Shown piece after piece: positions 42,494 through 52,565 of a stretch of DNA of 59,794 nt. Both the position numbers and the translations under genes were made by a program. The stretch spans positions 1 through 59,794 of the forward strand of contig CACAYA010000003.1 of NCBI GenBank assembly GCA_902536575.1, written 5' to 3'. Numbering within the stretch: the stretch's first letter is position 1; every line of letters starts with the position of its first letter. The notes beneath the pieces were generated by a model. It saw only the letters and a program-made list of their open reading frames with translations, was not told the DNA's origin and ran no database searches. The DNA is from an uncultured Pelagibacteraceae bacterium. GTDB lineage: Bacteria; Pseudomonadota; Alphaproteobacteria; Pelagibacterales; Pelagibacteraceae.

Positions 42494-43318
42494 ATGTCAA
42501 AATATCTAGTTGAAACGTATTATACCTGTACATTCAAAGTCAATCATTACTTAGATGATGTAAATGAAACAGAATTAAAGAATTTAGAAAAAAGAGACGA
42601 CGGGAAATTCGAAGTTTTGGATGTTAAATTGGATAACAGAAAAACTAAAAGTCTTGATCCTAAAAATAATAAAACTGTAGATAATAAGAATATTGAAATA
42701 TTAAAAAATACAGAAAGCTTAAATCCAATTAGTAAAAAAAACGTAGTGACCGATCTTAACAATGCTTTAGAAAAAGGTGGGAAGAGAAATGGTATGCCTG
42801 ATCGAAGAAAAGGATATATCCAGAAGGCAACAATTGGGGATCATAAGGTCTATTTGCATACCGGTGAATACGAAGACGGAAAAATTGGAGAAATATTCAT
42901 CGATACGAGTAAAGAAGGTGAATTAGTTAAAGCTTTAATGAATAATTTTGCAATTGCAGTTTCTCTTGGACTTCAATATGGGGTACCTTTAGATGAATTT
43001 ATAAATGCGTTTGTTGGAACAAAATTTGAGCCGTCAGGTAAAGTTTTAGGAAATGATAGAATTTTAAGTGCTACATCTATTTTAGATTATATTTTCAGAG
43101 AACTGGCAATTTCTTATCAAAACAGAGAGGATCTTGCTCACACACCTTCAATTGGTGGAAATGATAGTATTGGTTCAGATGATCAAAGCTCAGAAGATCA
43201 ATATCAACTTTTAAAAATTGTTAAAGATATTACAAGCAAAGGATTTGTAAGGAACAATTATAAAAAAAATCTGGTAGATCTATCTGATGTTAAAATAAAC
43301 TTAAAAGGAAAAAAATAA
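42494..43318 (+). CDS. Orphan NrdJ-type TSCPD-domain protein
   Basis: A 274 aa protein whose residues 101-220 closely resemble the C-terminal extension of vitamin B12-dependent (class II) ribonucleotide reductase Nrd[72 protein letters not shown] and [14 protein letters not shown]. The catalytic reductase domain is absent. The first 100 residues are charged, carry [14 protein letters not shown], and are unlike NrdJ. It is a full ORF with its own gap and ribosome site, so it is not an obvious pseudogene. A role in controlling nucleotide reduction or another metabolic process is possible but unproven. Confidence 0.75.
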   Translation: MSKYLVETYYTCTFKVNHYLDDVNETELKNLEKRDDGKFEVLDVKLDNRKTKSLDPKNNKTVDNKNIEILKNTESLNPISKKNVVTDLNNALEKGGKRNGMPDRRKGYIQKATIGDHKVYLHTGEYEDGKIGEIFIDTSKEGELVKALMNNFAIAVSLGLQYGVPLDEFINAFVGTKFEPSGKVLGNDRILSATSILDYIFRELAISYQNREDLAHTPSIGGNDSIGSDDQSSEDQYQLLKIVKDITSKGFVRNNYKKNLVDLSDVKINLKGKK

Positions 43319-43321
43319 TTT

Positions 43322-45106
43322 TTAATTTTTACTTTTTATTGAGAGATTTAATTCTTTCAATTGATCTTCATTAATCTCTGATGGAGCGTTCATCATTAAG
43401 TCTTGAGCGTTTTGATTCATTGGAAACATTGTGACTTCCCTTATATTTTTTTCATTTGCTAAAAGCATTACAATTCTATCTATTCCAGGTGCTATACCAC
43501 CATGTGGTGGTGCACCATAACTTAATGCGTTAATCATCCCACTAAATTTTTCATCTACCTCTGTTTTATTATAACCTGCAATTGAAAATAGTTTATACAT
43601 TAGATCAGGTTTATGATTTCTTATTGCACCAGAAGATAACTCTGTTCCATTACAAACTATATCATATTGGTAAGCAAGAATATCAAGAGGATTTTCAAAA
43701 TCTTTGTCTTCTAATTCGCCTTGTGGCATAGAAAATGGGTTATGACTAAATTTAATCTTATTTGTTAATTCATCTTTTTCAAACATAGGGTAATCAACTA
43801 TCCAACAGAAAGCAAAAATATTATCATCAATTAGATCTAAATCTTTAGCAATTTTATCTCTGGCCAGGGCTGTTATTTTTTCTAATTCATTTTGCTTTCC
43901 ACATGCTAAAAAAATACTATCCCCTACCTTGGATTTAGTAATTTTCATTATTTCTAAAAGTGCGTCTTCAGAAAAAAATTTTCCTACTGGTCCTTTAGCT
44001 GAAATTTTATTGTCTTTTTCAAAAGTAAAGTATGCTAATCCTGAAGCACCTTGGTCTTTAGCCCATTTATCTATATTATCAAAAAAACTTCTAGGTTTAT
44101 CTTTTGTATCTTTAGTAGTGATAGATCTGACATTAGATCCAGATCTTACTAATTTTTTAAATATATCGAATGAAACATCCTCTCTATTAAATATTTCTGT
44201 AATATCATTTATGATAAGAGGGTTTCTTAAATCTGGTTTATCACTTCCATATTTAAGCATTGCTTCAGAGTAAGGAATCTTTGGAAAAACATCATGCATT
44301 AATTTTTTATCAGAAAAATTTTTAAATGTGTTTACCATTAGTTTTTCTACAACATTGAATACTTCTTCTTGCTCGACGAAAGACATTTCTAAGTCAAGCT
44401 GGTAGAATTCACCTGGACTTCTATCAGCCCTAGCGTCTTCATCTCTAAAGCAAGGAGCTATTTGAAAATATTTATCAAAACCTGACACCATTATTAATTG
44501 TTTAAATTGCTGTGGAGCTTGAGGTAGAGCATAAAATTTTCCTGGGTTTAAACGACTAGGTACAAGAAAATCTCTGGCACCTTCAGGACTAGATGAAGTT
44601 AAAATTGGAGTCTGAAATTCTAAGAAGCCTAATTTTGTCATTTCATTTCTTATATAAGAAATAACCTTAGATCTTAAAATGATATTCTCATGAATTTTTT
44701 TTCTTCTTAGATCTAAGAATCTATATTTTAGTCTTATCTCCTCTGCATATTCTTGGTCACTAAAAACTGGCATTGGTAATTCTTTACAAGCACCTAGTGT
44801 CTCGTAGTCAGATATCACAACCTCAATTTCTCCGGTCTCAATATCTTTATTTTTATTTTCATTTAAACGATTTACAACTTTACCACTAACTTTGATTACA
44901 GTCTCAAGCTGTATCTTATCTAATTCCAAAAAATTTTTATTTTCTTTATCAATTATGCACTGCGTGATCCCATAATTATCTCTAAGATCAATGAATAATA
45001 AATTTCCATGATCTCTTTTTTTATTAATCCATCCAGAAAGAGAGACATTTTTATCAACATCGCTTTTTCTTAACTCGTTACATTTATGTGTTCTGTACTT
45101 ATTCAA
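43322..45106 (-). CDS. aspS: Aspartyl-tRNA synthetase
   Basis: A 594 aa class II synthetase with an N-terminal OB-fold (VSLSGWINKKRDHGNLLFIDLRDNYG), motif 1 near EFQTPILTSSSPEGARDFLV, motif 2 FRDEDARADRSPGEFYQLDLEM, a GAD insertion, and motif 3 GAPPHGGIAPGIDRIVMLL. The length is bacterial type. It follows hda with no gap, and its stop lies 3 bases from the convergent TSCPD gene. It may charge only tRNA-Asp or also tRNA-Asn; sequence by eye does not decide. Confidence 0.96.
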   Translation of the reverse strand: MNKYRTHKCNELRKSDVDKNVSLSGWINKKRDHGNLLFIDLRDNYGITQCIIDKENKNFLELDKIQLETVIKVSGKVVNRLNENKNKDIETGEIEVVISDYETLGACKELPMPVFSDQEYAEEIRLKYRFLDLRRKKIHENIILRSKVISYIRNEMTKLGFLEFQTPILTSSSPEGARDFLVPSRLNPGKFYALPQAPQQFKQLIMVSGFDKYFQIAPCFRDEDARADRSPGEFYQLDLEMSFVEQEEVFNVVEKLMVNTFKNFSDKKLMHDVFPKIPYSEAMLKYGSDKPDLRNPLIINDITEIFNREDVSFDIFKKLVRSGSNVRSITTKDTKDKPRSFFDNIDKWAKDQGASGLAYFTFEKDNKISAKGPVGKFFSEDALLEIMKITKSKVGDSIFLACGKQNELEKITALARDKIAKDLDLIDDNIFAFCWIVDYPMFEKDELTNKIKFSHNPFSMPQGELEDKDFENPLDILAYQYDIVCNGTELSSGAIRNHKPDLMYKLFSIAGYNKTEVDEKFSGMINALSYGAPPHGGIAPGIDRIVMLLANEKNIREVTMFPMNQNAQDLMMNAPSEINEDQLKELNLSIKSKN

Positions 45107-45769
45107 TTACTCTCCTAATGCCTCTTTTATAATTTTAAAGTCGATTGGCTTTTTTCTTTTTAAACTAATTTCGTCGATTTTATATATGAAATCAGATATT
45201 TTGCCATAAGATCTAGTTATTCTTTTTATAATAAAATCTATTAATTTTTTATCAATTGAGATTTGACGATCGGATAAATTTTTTAATATCAAAGCATACA
45301 TCAAATCATCTTCTGGTTTATCTATTGCTGACAAAAGAAAATTCTTAGCTCTTGAATTTAAATCATCGAGTTTAAATTTAAACTCTACAATGGGTTTTGT
45401 AGAAGTAACTATAAGATATTTATTATCCTGTTCTATAGTGTTAATTAGTGTAAATAATAAATTTTCATCGATATTTTCTAACAGATCTTCTAAAATAATA
45501 TTTTCGTATATTTTTATTTCTTTTAGAGAATCATTAGTAATTTTATCAGCTGCAATTTTAATACCCTTAAAATTTTTTAAAAAAATATTTATTAAATGAG
45601 ATTTTCCAGAAAAATTTTCACCAATTAAATTAACAAAATTTTTTTCCCATTTAGGCCAATTATTTAAAAGTTTAAATGAATATTCATTACTTTTAGAAAC
45701 ATAAAAATCCTGATCTTTAAAATTCTGCTCAAAATCAAAATGAATAATTTGTTGATTCAGATTTTTCAT
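45107..45769 (-). CDS. hda: Hda-type DnaA-related regulatory ATPase
   Basis: About 220 aa from the ATG at 45769, which overlaps the DUF2066 gene stop by 4 bases (ATGA); the ATG at 45781 is an alternative. It has a DnaA-like AAA+ domain: a Walker-A-like GENFSGKSHLI near residue 50, Walker-B-like ENIILEDL near 90, and LNSRAKNFLL with the box VII Arg. It lacks the DnaA DNA-binding domain. Hda proteins help inactivate DnaA-ATP after replication starts. The place between DUF2066 and aspS, with purM nearby, matches alphaproteobacterial hdaA. Confidence 0.8.
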   Translation of the reverse strand: MKNLNQQIIHFDFEQNFKDQDFYVSKSNEYSFKLLNNWPKWEKNFVNLIGENFSGKSHLINIFLKNFKGIKIAADKITNDSLKEIKIYENIILEDLLENIDENLLFTLINTIEQDNKYLIVTSTKPIVEFKFKLDDLNSRAKNFLLSAIDKPEDDLMYALILKNLSDRQISIDKKLIDFIIKRITRSYGKISDFIYKIDEISLKRKKPIDFKIIKEALGE

Positions 45770-46845
45770 TTCATCACCCATATTTTATTAACATTTTCAA
45801 ATTCGTAATTATTATTTTTCATTACTTTAATAAATTTATCAGGTGTTCCATTGAAAATTATTTTATAAATATTATTTTTGTTATCAAATTTATAAATATA
45901 AAAATTATAAATTAGGTCTATTTCAGAAAGTTTTTCCTCTAATTGATAAATTTTTATATTATTACTGTTTTCAACTGAGATTGTTAATGGCAATTTTACA
46001 GAAGTATTAATTTCATTCTGAGCTTTCCAATAATCTTCAAAAGTAATTTTTAAAATTTCTATTAATTTGTTAATTTCAAAATTGTTATTATAATCAATAT
46101 TTTTTATAAGTTTACTTTTTAGAGTTTTTTTATTATCAAAGCTTATTTTATTTAAAAGCCTGGTTTGATCGGAGTCTATAAAAAATATAGATACAATATA
46201 ATTTTCAATATTATATTTTTTTATTATTTTAGTAAATTCAAAATTTTCTAAATTTTCAAAATTTTTTTTAATTAAATTTAAATCCTCAAGATCCTCAGTT
46301 GGTAAGATATAATTTAAAAGATCGTACTGTTTCATATTTAAATTCCATAGATTGTGTATAATGTTATCTGAAAACATTTTTATTTGATTTTTGTCTTGAT
46401 CAACAATTATAGGTATGAAAACAATATCTTTTTTTAATGGTAACGATGGGAAAATATTTTTCTTTTCTAATAAATCAAAGACAATTTTTTTGTTAAATGA
46501 TACGTTGAGTTTTATATAATAAATTTTATTGACAAATTTTTCCTCTTTAATTGAAAATGTATCAATCATGCTTTTGATTTGATTTAAGGGTATTTTTTTA
46601 AGCTGCTCATGATCCTTGGATTGAACTGTAGATAACATTAACTGATTAAAAGCTTGAATAAATCCTTGGTCTATTATTTTGTTTTTATCAAAATTAATCT
46701 TGAAAGGGGTAGATAATTCAATATCATTTATAGTTAAAGTCTTAGCGAGACTAAATCCTGTGGAAAAAAAAATATTTAATACAGCAAGAAATAAAAAAAA
46801 AATATATAAACTTCTTAATTTTAAATTTTGAAAAATATATCTCAT
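45766..46845 (-). CDS. DUF2066-type exported protein
   Basis: A 359 aa protein with an N-terminal hydrophobic helix (FFLFLAVLNIFFSTGFSLA, residues 16-34) and a long, Lys/Asn/Ile-rich body. It matches the DUF2066 pattern weakly: an early AFNQLMLSTV segment, FVNKIYYIKLNVSFNKK, IFPSLPLKKDIVFIPI and IIHNLW. The synteny (next to hda on one side and divergent from purM by 11 bases) is the main support. Its function is unknown. It is expected to be periplasmic or membrane-anchored. Confidence 0.65.
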   Translation of the reverse strand: MRYIFQNLKLRSLYIFFLFLAVLNIFFSTGFSLAKTLTINDIELSTPFKINFDKNKIIDQGFIQAFNQLMLSTVQSKDHEQLKKIPLNQIKSMIDTFSIKEEKFVNKIYYIKLNVSFNKKIVFDLLEKKNIFPSLPLKKDIVFIPIIVDQDKNQIKMFSDNIIHNLWNLNMKQYDLLNYILPTEDLEDLNLIKKNFENLENFEFTKIIKKYNIENYIVSIFFIDSDQTRLLNKISFDNKKTLKSKLIKNIDYNNNFEINKLIEILKITFEDYWKAQNEINTSVKLPLTISVENSNNIKIYQLEEKLSEIDLIYNFYIYKFDNKNNIYKIIFNGTPDKFIKVMKNNNYEFENVNKIWVMK

Positions 46846-46856
46846 AAACCATTTTA

Positions 46857-47885
46857 ATGAATAAAAAAAAATTTACCTATAAAAAAAGTGGCGTTAGTAT
46901 CAATGCTGCAGATAAATTTGTTAATTTCATTTCTAATGTTTCATCAAAGAAAAAAGGCAAAAAAAAGTTTTCAAATATTGGTGGATTTGGTTCCATAACT
47001 GATATTCCTAATGGAATAAACCAACCCAAAATTGTAGCATGTACAGATGGTGTTGGTACTAAAATTGAGATAGCAAATACACTAAATAAGTATGACACTA
47101 TTGGTATAGATTTAGTTGCAATGAGTGTTAATGATTTAATTGTACAAGGTGCCAAGCCTCTTTTGTTTTTAGATTATATCTCAATCAATAAAATTGATTT
47201 AAAAAAACTTAAATCAATAATCAAAGGAATTCTTAAGGGGTGTAAATTATCTGGCTGTGAATTAGTTGGAGGTGAAACAGCTGAAATGCCTGGCACATAT
47301 GATAAAGGCAAATTTGATATTGCAGGATTTGCAGTAGGTTTGGTGAGTAAAAAAAAAATTTTGACTAAAAATAGAATAAAAAAAAATAATCTTATCTTAG
47401 CTGTACCGTCGAGTGGATTGCATTCTAATGGTTTCTCATTGGTAAGGTATCTTATAAATCAAAAAAAAATTAATATAAAAAAAAATAAATTTTTAAAATC
47501 TGAACTTTTGAAGCCTACTAAAATATACGTCAATGAAGTTTTAAAATTAATTGACCAGAATTTAATTAATGGTTGTGCAAATATCACTGGTGGAGGATTG
47601 TCGGAAAATATCAAACGAATTATTCCTGATAGAATGATTGCAGATATCGATTTAAATCAAATAAAAACATTGAGTATTTTTAATTGGCTCAAAAAAAAAG
47701 GAATATCTGAAAAGGAAATGTTAAAAACATTCAATTGCGGAGTTGGATTTTGCTTAATAGTAAATCCTAAAGATTTAAAAAAAGTCACCAAATATTTTTC
47801 AAAAGACTATAAACCCTATGTAATAGGTAAAGTTTCTCAAGGTAATAACAAAGTTAAATTAAATGGTTCAATCAACTGGTCCTAA
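46857..47885 (+). CDS. purM: Phosphoribosylformylglycinamidine cyclo-ligase
   Basis: A 342 aa AIR synthetase, fifth step of purine synthesis. YKKSGVSINAADKFV is the opening, KIVACTDGVGTKIEIA and NDLIVQGAKPLLFLDYI the core, LVGGETAEMPGTY the ATP site, and AVPSSGLHSNGFSLVR a late motif. It overlaps purN by 23 bases, so both are translated from one message. It is divergent from the DUF2066 gene with only 11 bases between. Confidence 0.96.
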   Translation: MNKKKFTYKKSGVSINAADKFVNFISNVSSKKKGKKKFSNIGGFGSITDIPNGINQPKIVACTDGVGTKIEIANTLNKYDTIGIDLVAMSVNDLIVQGAKPLLFLDYISINKIDLKKLKSIIKGILKGCKLSGCELVGGETAEMPGTYDKGKFDIAGFAVGLVSKKKILTKNRIKKNNLILAVPSSGLHSNGFSLVRYLINQKKINIKKNKFLKSELLKPTKIYVNEVLKLIDQNLINGCANITGGGLSENIKRIIPDRMIADIDLNQIKTLSIFNWLKKKGISEKEMLKTFNCGVGFCLIVNPKDLKKVTKYFSKDYKPYVIGKVSQGNNKVKLNGSINWS

Positions 47886-48444
47886 AAAAATAAAGTGTGC
47901 AGTTTTCATTTCTGGAACAGGGAGTAATCTAAAATCACTAATTCAATTTTCTAAAAAAAAAAATTCATTAATATCCATAGAATTGATTATTTCAGATAAT
48001 CCCAAGGCTAAAGGATTAAACTTAGGAAAAATTCCTAAAATATCAAAGAAAGTTTTCAATTATCAAGAAAGAAAAATTGCTGAAAAAAAAATAATTTCTG
48101 AAGTAAAAAATAAAAAAATTAAACTAATTTGTCTTGCAGGATTTATGAGAATTTTATCCAAAAATTTTATAAAGAGTTTTAAAGGTAAAATTTTAAACAT
48201 TCACCCATCCCTGCTCCCAAAATATAAAGGTTTAAATACACATGAAAGAGCAATATCAAATAATGAAAAATACTCTGGTTGTACTGTACATTTTGTTAGC
48301 TCTAAATTAGATTCTGGAAAGATTATTCTTCAAAAAAAGGTTAAGATTAGTAAACGTGATACTGCTAAATCTTTAGCAAAAAAAATATTAAATCAAGAAC
48401 ACAAGCTGTATCCAAAAGCAATAAGGAAAGTGTTTAGTCTTTAA
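47863..48444 (+). CDS. purN: Phosphoribosylglycinamide formyltransferase
   Basis: A 193 aa GAR transformylase using 10-formyl-THF. VFISGTGSNLKSLIQF binds phosphate, LAGFMRILS and LNIHPSLLPKYKGLNTHERAI hold the catalytic Asn/His, and CTVHFVSSKLDSGKIILQ completes the site. It overlaps purM by 23 bases and the convergent ndk by 11 bases. Confidence 0.95.
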   Translation: MVQSTGPKKIKCAVFISGTGSNLKSLIQFSKKKNSLISIELIISDNPKAKGLNLGKIPKISKKVFNYQERKIAEKKIISEVKNKKIKLICLAGFMRILSKNFIKSFKGKILNIHPSLLPKYKGLNTHERAISNNEKYSGCTVHFVSSKLDSGKIILQKKVKISKRDTAKSLAKKILNQEHKLYPKAIRKVFSL

Positions 48445-48844
48445 AAAAGAAGTTTATTTCAATTGTTGCGTTCTCAATACTATCTGAACCATGCACAGAA
48501 TTTTTATCTATTGAAATTCCAAATTTTTTTCTGATAGTGCCCTCCTTAGCATCTTTTGGGTTGGTGGCTCCCATTAGTTCTCTATTTTCAAAGACTGCAC
48601 TATCTTTTTCAAGAACCATAACAACAATAGGTCCTGATGAAAGATATGCACATAAATCACTGTAAAAAGGTTTGGTTTCATGGACTTTATAAAATTTTTC
48701 AGCTTCAGATTTCTCGATTTGGATTTTTTTTTCTTTCAAAATTGAAAAACCTTTATTTTTAAACATCTCTTTAATTTCATTTTCCAAGTTTCTTTCGACT
48801 GCGTCTGGTTTTATTATTGATAAAGTCTGTTCTAAATTACTCAT
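48434..48844 (-). CDS. ndk: Nucleoside diphosphate kinase
   Basis: A 136 aa enzyme that equilibrates nucleoside tri- and diphosphates. The phospho-His is in NSVHGSDSIENA near residue 119. TLSIIKPDAVERN opens the fold, and the MGATNPKDAKEGTIRKKFG segment binds nucleotide. It overlaps pepA by 8 bases. Length and motifs are standard. Confidence 0.96.
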   Translation of the reverse strand: MSNLEQTLSIIKPDAVERNLENEIKEMFKNKGFSILKEKKIQIEKSEAEKFYKVHETKPFYSDLCAYLSSGPIVVMVLEKDSAVFENRELMGATNPKDAKEGTIRKKFGISIDKNSVHGSDSIENATIEINFFFKD

Positions 48845-50291
48845 AATATTCCTCTACTAGTTTGTTTAATAATCTAACTCCATAGCCTGTTGCGCCACCT
48901 GAATTTAAAGCACCTCCATATTTTGAAAAAGCCATTCCTGCTATATCTAAATGTGCCCATGGTGTTTTATTAAGAATGAATCGTTGTAAAAATTGTGCAG
49001 CAGTTGTTGAGCCAGCTCCGCCAACATAATTAATGTTTTGCATATCAGCGTTCTTTGAGTCAATTAACTTATCAAAATTCTTACTTAGAGGCATTCTCCA
49101 AACTTTTTCATCTGTTTTTTGACCTACATTAACTAATTGACTAGACAATTTGTCATCATTAGAAAATAACCCTGCATATTCTGATCCCAATGAAACTATT
49201 ATAGCACCAGTTAAAGTAGCTAAATCAACAATGAACTTTGGTTTATATTTCTCTTCTGTATAAGTAAGAGCATCTGCTAATACCAATCTACCTTCCGCAT
49301 CAGTATTTAAAATTTCAACCGTTTTACCACTATAAGATTTTACAATATCACCTGGTCTTTGTGCATTTCCACCAGGCATATTTTCAACAAGTCCAACTAC
49401 TCCTACTGCATTAACTTTTGCTTTTCTAATTGCTAAAGTTTTCATTAGCCCTACTACTACAGCTGAACCTGCCATATCGTATGTCATATCTTCCATAAAC
49501 TTTGCAGGTTTTAATGATATGCCTCCTGTATCGAAACATACTCCTTTGCCAACAAATGCAAGGGGCTTTGTATTGTTTTTTAATCCATTCCATTCCATTG
49601 TAACCAAATAAGACCCTCTAATACTACCTTGGCCCACACCTAGCAAAGTATTCATGCCTAATTTTTTTAATTTTTTTTCATCATAAATATTTATTTTCAG
49701 TCCAATTTTTTTTAATGAGTTTAATCTCTTAGCATATTCGTCAGGATGTAATATATTTCCTGGTTCTGATACTAGATCTCTAGCAAAATAAGTTCCTTCC
49801 TCGATAGCTTTAAATTTTATTCGATCTTTAGATGAAGGGGTATTTTTACCTTTAACATTTATAAGAAAATTCTTTGTATCTTTCTTTGATTTATATTTAT
49901 TAAAATTATATGATTTTAATTTAACTCCATGTAAAAAAAAACCAATGAAATTTTTTAATGAACTTACAGATGCATCTGCGTTTACAGTAAATTTAACTTG
50001 TTTGTCGTTTTTAAAATGATCATAAAACTTTGCACCTAAATTTTCGGCCTCAGTACTAGTTATTTTTTTTTTACAAGATACTAAGATTATTTTTCTTTTC
50101 GAACTTATATCATAAGTAGCTATAATTTTTTTTTTATCGCTGTTTCTAAGTAAATCAGAAATATATTCGTATTCTTTAATTAAAAAATGTTTTTTTAGGC
50201 GAGAAATAGTGAAGTTTTCGTCAACAAATAGTACAAGATTGTTAGGATATTTTTTTAAAAAAGTACTTTTATAATTAATTTTGGCAGTCAT
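48837..50291 (-). CDS. pepA: Leucyl aminopeptidase (M17)
   Basis: About 484 aa from the ATG at 50291 (MTAKINYK); the ATG at 50306 would add five residues. It is a cytoplasmic hexameric metallopeptidase that removes N-terminal amino acids. FVGKGVCFDTGGISLKPA, MTYDMAGSAVVVG, NTDAEGRLVLADAL and WAHLDIAGMAF carry the two-metal site and the catalytic Lys/Arg. The N-terminal domain is diverged. It is divergent from lptF, the usual alphaproteobacterial arrangement. Confidence 0.94.
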   Translation of the reverse strand: MTAKINYKSTFLKKYPNNLVLFVDENFTISRLKKHFLIKEYEYISDLLRNSDKKKIIATYDISSKRKIILVSCKKKITSTEAENLGAKFYDHFKNDKQVKFTVNADASVSSLKNFIGFFLHGVKLKSYNFNKYKSKKDTKNFLINVKGKNTPSSKDRIKFKAIEEGTYFARDLVSEPGNILHPDEYAKRLNSLKKIGLKINIYDEKKLKKLGMNTLLGVGQGSIRGSYLVTMEWNGLKNNTKPLAFVGKGVCFDTGGISLKPAKFMEDMTYDMAGSAVVVGLMKTLAIRKAKVNAVGVVGLVENMPGGNAQRPGDIVKSYSGKTVEILNTDAEGRLVLADALTYTEEKYKPKFIVDLATLTGAIIVSLGSEYAGLFSNDDKLSSQLVNVGQKTDEKVWRMPLSKNFDKLIDSKNADMQNINYVGGAGSTTAAQFLQRFILNKTPWAHLDIAGMAFSKYGGALNSGGATGYGVRLLNKLVEEYYE

Positions 50292-50352
50292 AAATTTTAA
50301 ATACACTCTATGCGAGATGGATGTTATATAAGAATAAAAATAGCATATTTCA

Positions 50353-51495
50353 ATGAAAAAAATCTTATTTAGAAAGATATTATTCGATTGTTTAAAATTT
50401 TTTCTTTTATCAATAATCGGAATAAGTGCAATCGTGTGGGTTTTTCAAGCTGTAAATTATCTTGATATCATGGTTGAAGATGGTCGTAATTATTGGGTTT
50501 ACTTTAAATATACAATTTTAAATTTTCCAAAAATAATAAGTAAAATATTTCCTTTTGCGATGTTTTTGTCCTTTTTCTACATCATTTCAAAATATGAAAA
50601 TAATAATGAATTGGTAATATTTTGGAGCCACGGAGTAAGTAAATTGGAATTAATGCATTTTTTTATGAAGGCATCTTTTATTTTAATGTTAATGCAAATT
50701 ATTATTTTAGCAATTGTAGTCCCAAAAACTCAAGATATGGCTCGGTCAATTTTAAGGAACTCTGATATTAATTTTTTTGACGATTTTTTAAAACCAAAAA
50801 AATTTAATGATATTATTAAGGGTGTAACAATCTTTACTGAAAAAAAAGATTCTGACGGTACTTTGAGGAATATTTATATAAAAAAAATTACTGGAACCTC
50901 AGATTTTGAAATTACCTTTTCTAAAAGTGGAATTATTAAAAATATTAATAACAGACAGATATTAGTTTTATATGATGGTCAAAACTTAAAAGGTAAAAAT
51001 AATAACCTGGACAGTTTTAGTTTTTCTAAATCAGATTTTAATTTATCCAATCTAGAGTCAAACACAACTACTTATAAAAAAACCCAAGAAAATTCATCTA
51101 TAGATTTAATAAATTGCTATCTTAGTCTAAATTCAAAAAATAAGAAAAATATTGAAACTTTTAAAGTTGAAAACTGTAGTTTAGCAAATTTATCGAATAT
51201 TTTAGCTGAACTTTATAAAAGAATTATAGTGCCTTTATATATTCCATTATTGATGCTTTCTTCATTAATATTATTTTTGATTTCAAAAGAAAAAAGAAAT
51301 TATATTAAGCTAAAAATTTTATTATTTTTGATTGGTTTTTTTATAATTATTTTTTCTGAGACAACTTTAAGATTTGTCCAGGGAAATTTTATTCAAAATA
51401 TTAAATTAATTATAATTCCATTCTTCTTGATGCTTATATCCTATCTTATAATAATTTATTCATTCAACATAAATTACAGAAAAATTATCAAATGA
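50353..51495 (+). CDS. lptF: LPS export permease LptF
   Basis: A 380 aa YjgP/YjgQ-family protein with membrane helices at the N terminus (residues 10-35, 60-80, 95-120) and C terminus (about 290-375), and a periplasmic beta-jellyroll in between. With LptG and LptB it extracts LPS from the inner membrane. IFPFAMFLSFFYIISKYENNNELVIFWSHGVS is the family block with the conserved Glu/Arg-type region. It overlaps lptG by 4 bases. LptB is not in this window. Confidence 0.9.
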   Translation: MKKILFRKILFDCLKFFLLSIIGISAIVWVFQAVNYLDIMVEDGRNYWVYFKYTILNFPKIISKIFPFAMFLSFFYIISKYENNNELVIFWSHGVSKLELMHFFMKASFILMLMQIIILAIVVPKTQDMARSILRNSDINFFDDFLKPKKFNDIIKGVTIFTEKKDSDGTLRNIYIKKITGTSDFEITFSKSGIIKNINNRQILVLYDGQNLKGKNNNLDSFSFSKSDFNLSNLESNTTTYKKTQENSSIDLINCYLSLNSKNKKNIETFKVENCSLANLSNILAELYKRIIVPLYIPLLMLSSLILFLISKEKRNYIKLKILLFLIGFFIIIFSETTLRFVQGNFIQNIKLIIIPFFLMLISYLIIIYSFNINYRKIIK

Positions 51496-52565
51496 AGACT
51501 TATATTAAATTCATAATTACTTCTTTCTTAAAATCTTTTTTAAATATTTTTTTAATTATGTTTGCCTTGGTGCTAATATTAAATTTATTAAGTGAGTTAG
51601 ATTTTTTTAAAAATTTAAATGTCGACAATTTTTTTCCGTTTTACTTGGCTTTATTAAATTCATTATCATTAATATTTGAAATGTTTCCCTTTATCTTTTT
51701 GATAAGTACTCAATTTTTCTTTATTAATTTTTTTAAAAATAATGAATTAGATATTTTCAAATATTCTGGGCTTAAAAATATAAGTATAATTAATATAATA
51801 AGTTTACTTACATTCTTTATGGGAATTTTAATTATTGTTATTTTCTATAATCTATCCTCTAATTTTAAAAATATTTATTTAGAATTAAAATCAAAATATA
51901 CATCTGATAACAAATACCTTGCTGTTATTACTAATAATGGATTGTGGATTAAAGATAAAATTAACGACAAAACTCTAATAATAAACGCTAATAAAATCGA
52001 ACCTAATTATTTAGTTGAAACTTTTATAAGTGAATTTAATAAAGATTTTGAAGTAATTAGAAATATACAAGCTGAAAAAATCAATATTGAAAATAATGAG
52101 TGGTTGATAGAAGATGCAAAATTATTTGTGCAAAATACTTCAAAACAAGTTTATAATTTAAAGTTTAATTCTAATTTTAATTACAAAAGGATTCAGGGTT
52201 TATTCTCTAATTTATCATCATTATCAATACTTGAATTATTCGAACTAAAAAAAAATTATAAACTATTAGGTTATTCTACTGTTGAAGTTGATATCCATAT
52301 TCAAAAATTAACCTCATATCCATTTTATTTCTTATTAATGACAATTTTATCTTCTATAATAATGTATAATTCTAAAAATTTCAAAAATCCAAGTTTAAAA
52401 ATTTCAATAGGTTTATTCTGTTCAGTTATAATTTATTATATTAATAATTTTTTTTATGTTCTTGGAAGTACAGAAAAAATTACATTGATAATTGCAATTT
52501 GGGTACCTTTAATACTTTTAAGTTTAACTAACTTTCTAATGTTAAGAAATATAAATGAAAAGTAA
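51492..52565 (+). CDS. lptG: LPS export permease LptG
   Basis: A 357 aa partner of LptF. An N-terminal helix (FLKSFLNIFLIMFALVLILNLL), EMFPFIFLISTQFFFINFFKNNELDIFKYSGL, a periplasmic domain and C-terminal helices (YPFYFLLMTILSSIIMY, ISIGLFCSVIIYYINN) follow the YjgP/YjgQ plan. Its start overlaps the lptF stop by 4 bases and its end overlaps lptD by 11, a fully coupled export operon. Confidence 0.9.
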   Translation: MKTYIKFIITSFLKSFLNIFLIMFALVLILNLLSELDFFKNLNVDNFFPFYLALLNSLSLIFEMFPFIFLISTQFFFINFFKNNELDIFKYSGLKNISIINIISLLTFFMGILIIVIFYNLSSNFKNIYLELKSKYTSDNKYLAVITNNGLWIKDKINDKTLIINANKIEPNYLVETFISEFNKDFEVIRNIQAEKINIENNEWLIEDAKLFVQNTSKQVYNLKFNSNFNYKRIQGLFSNLSSLSILELFELKKNYKLLGYSTVEVDIHIQKLTSYPFYFLLMTILSSIIMYNSKNFKNPSLKISIGLFCSVIIYYINNFFYVLGSTEKITLIIAIWVPLILLSLTNFLMLRNINEK

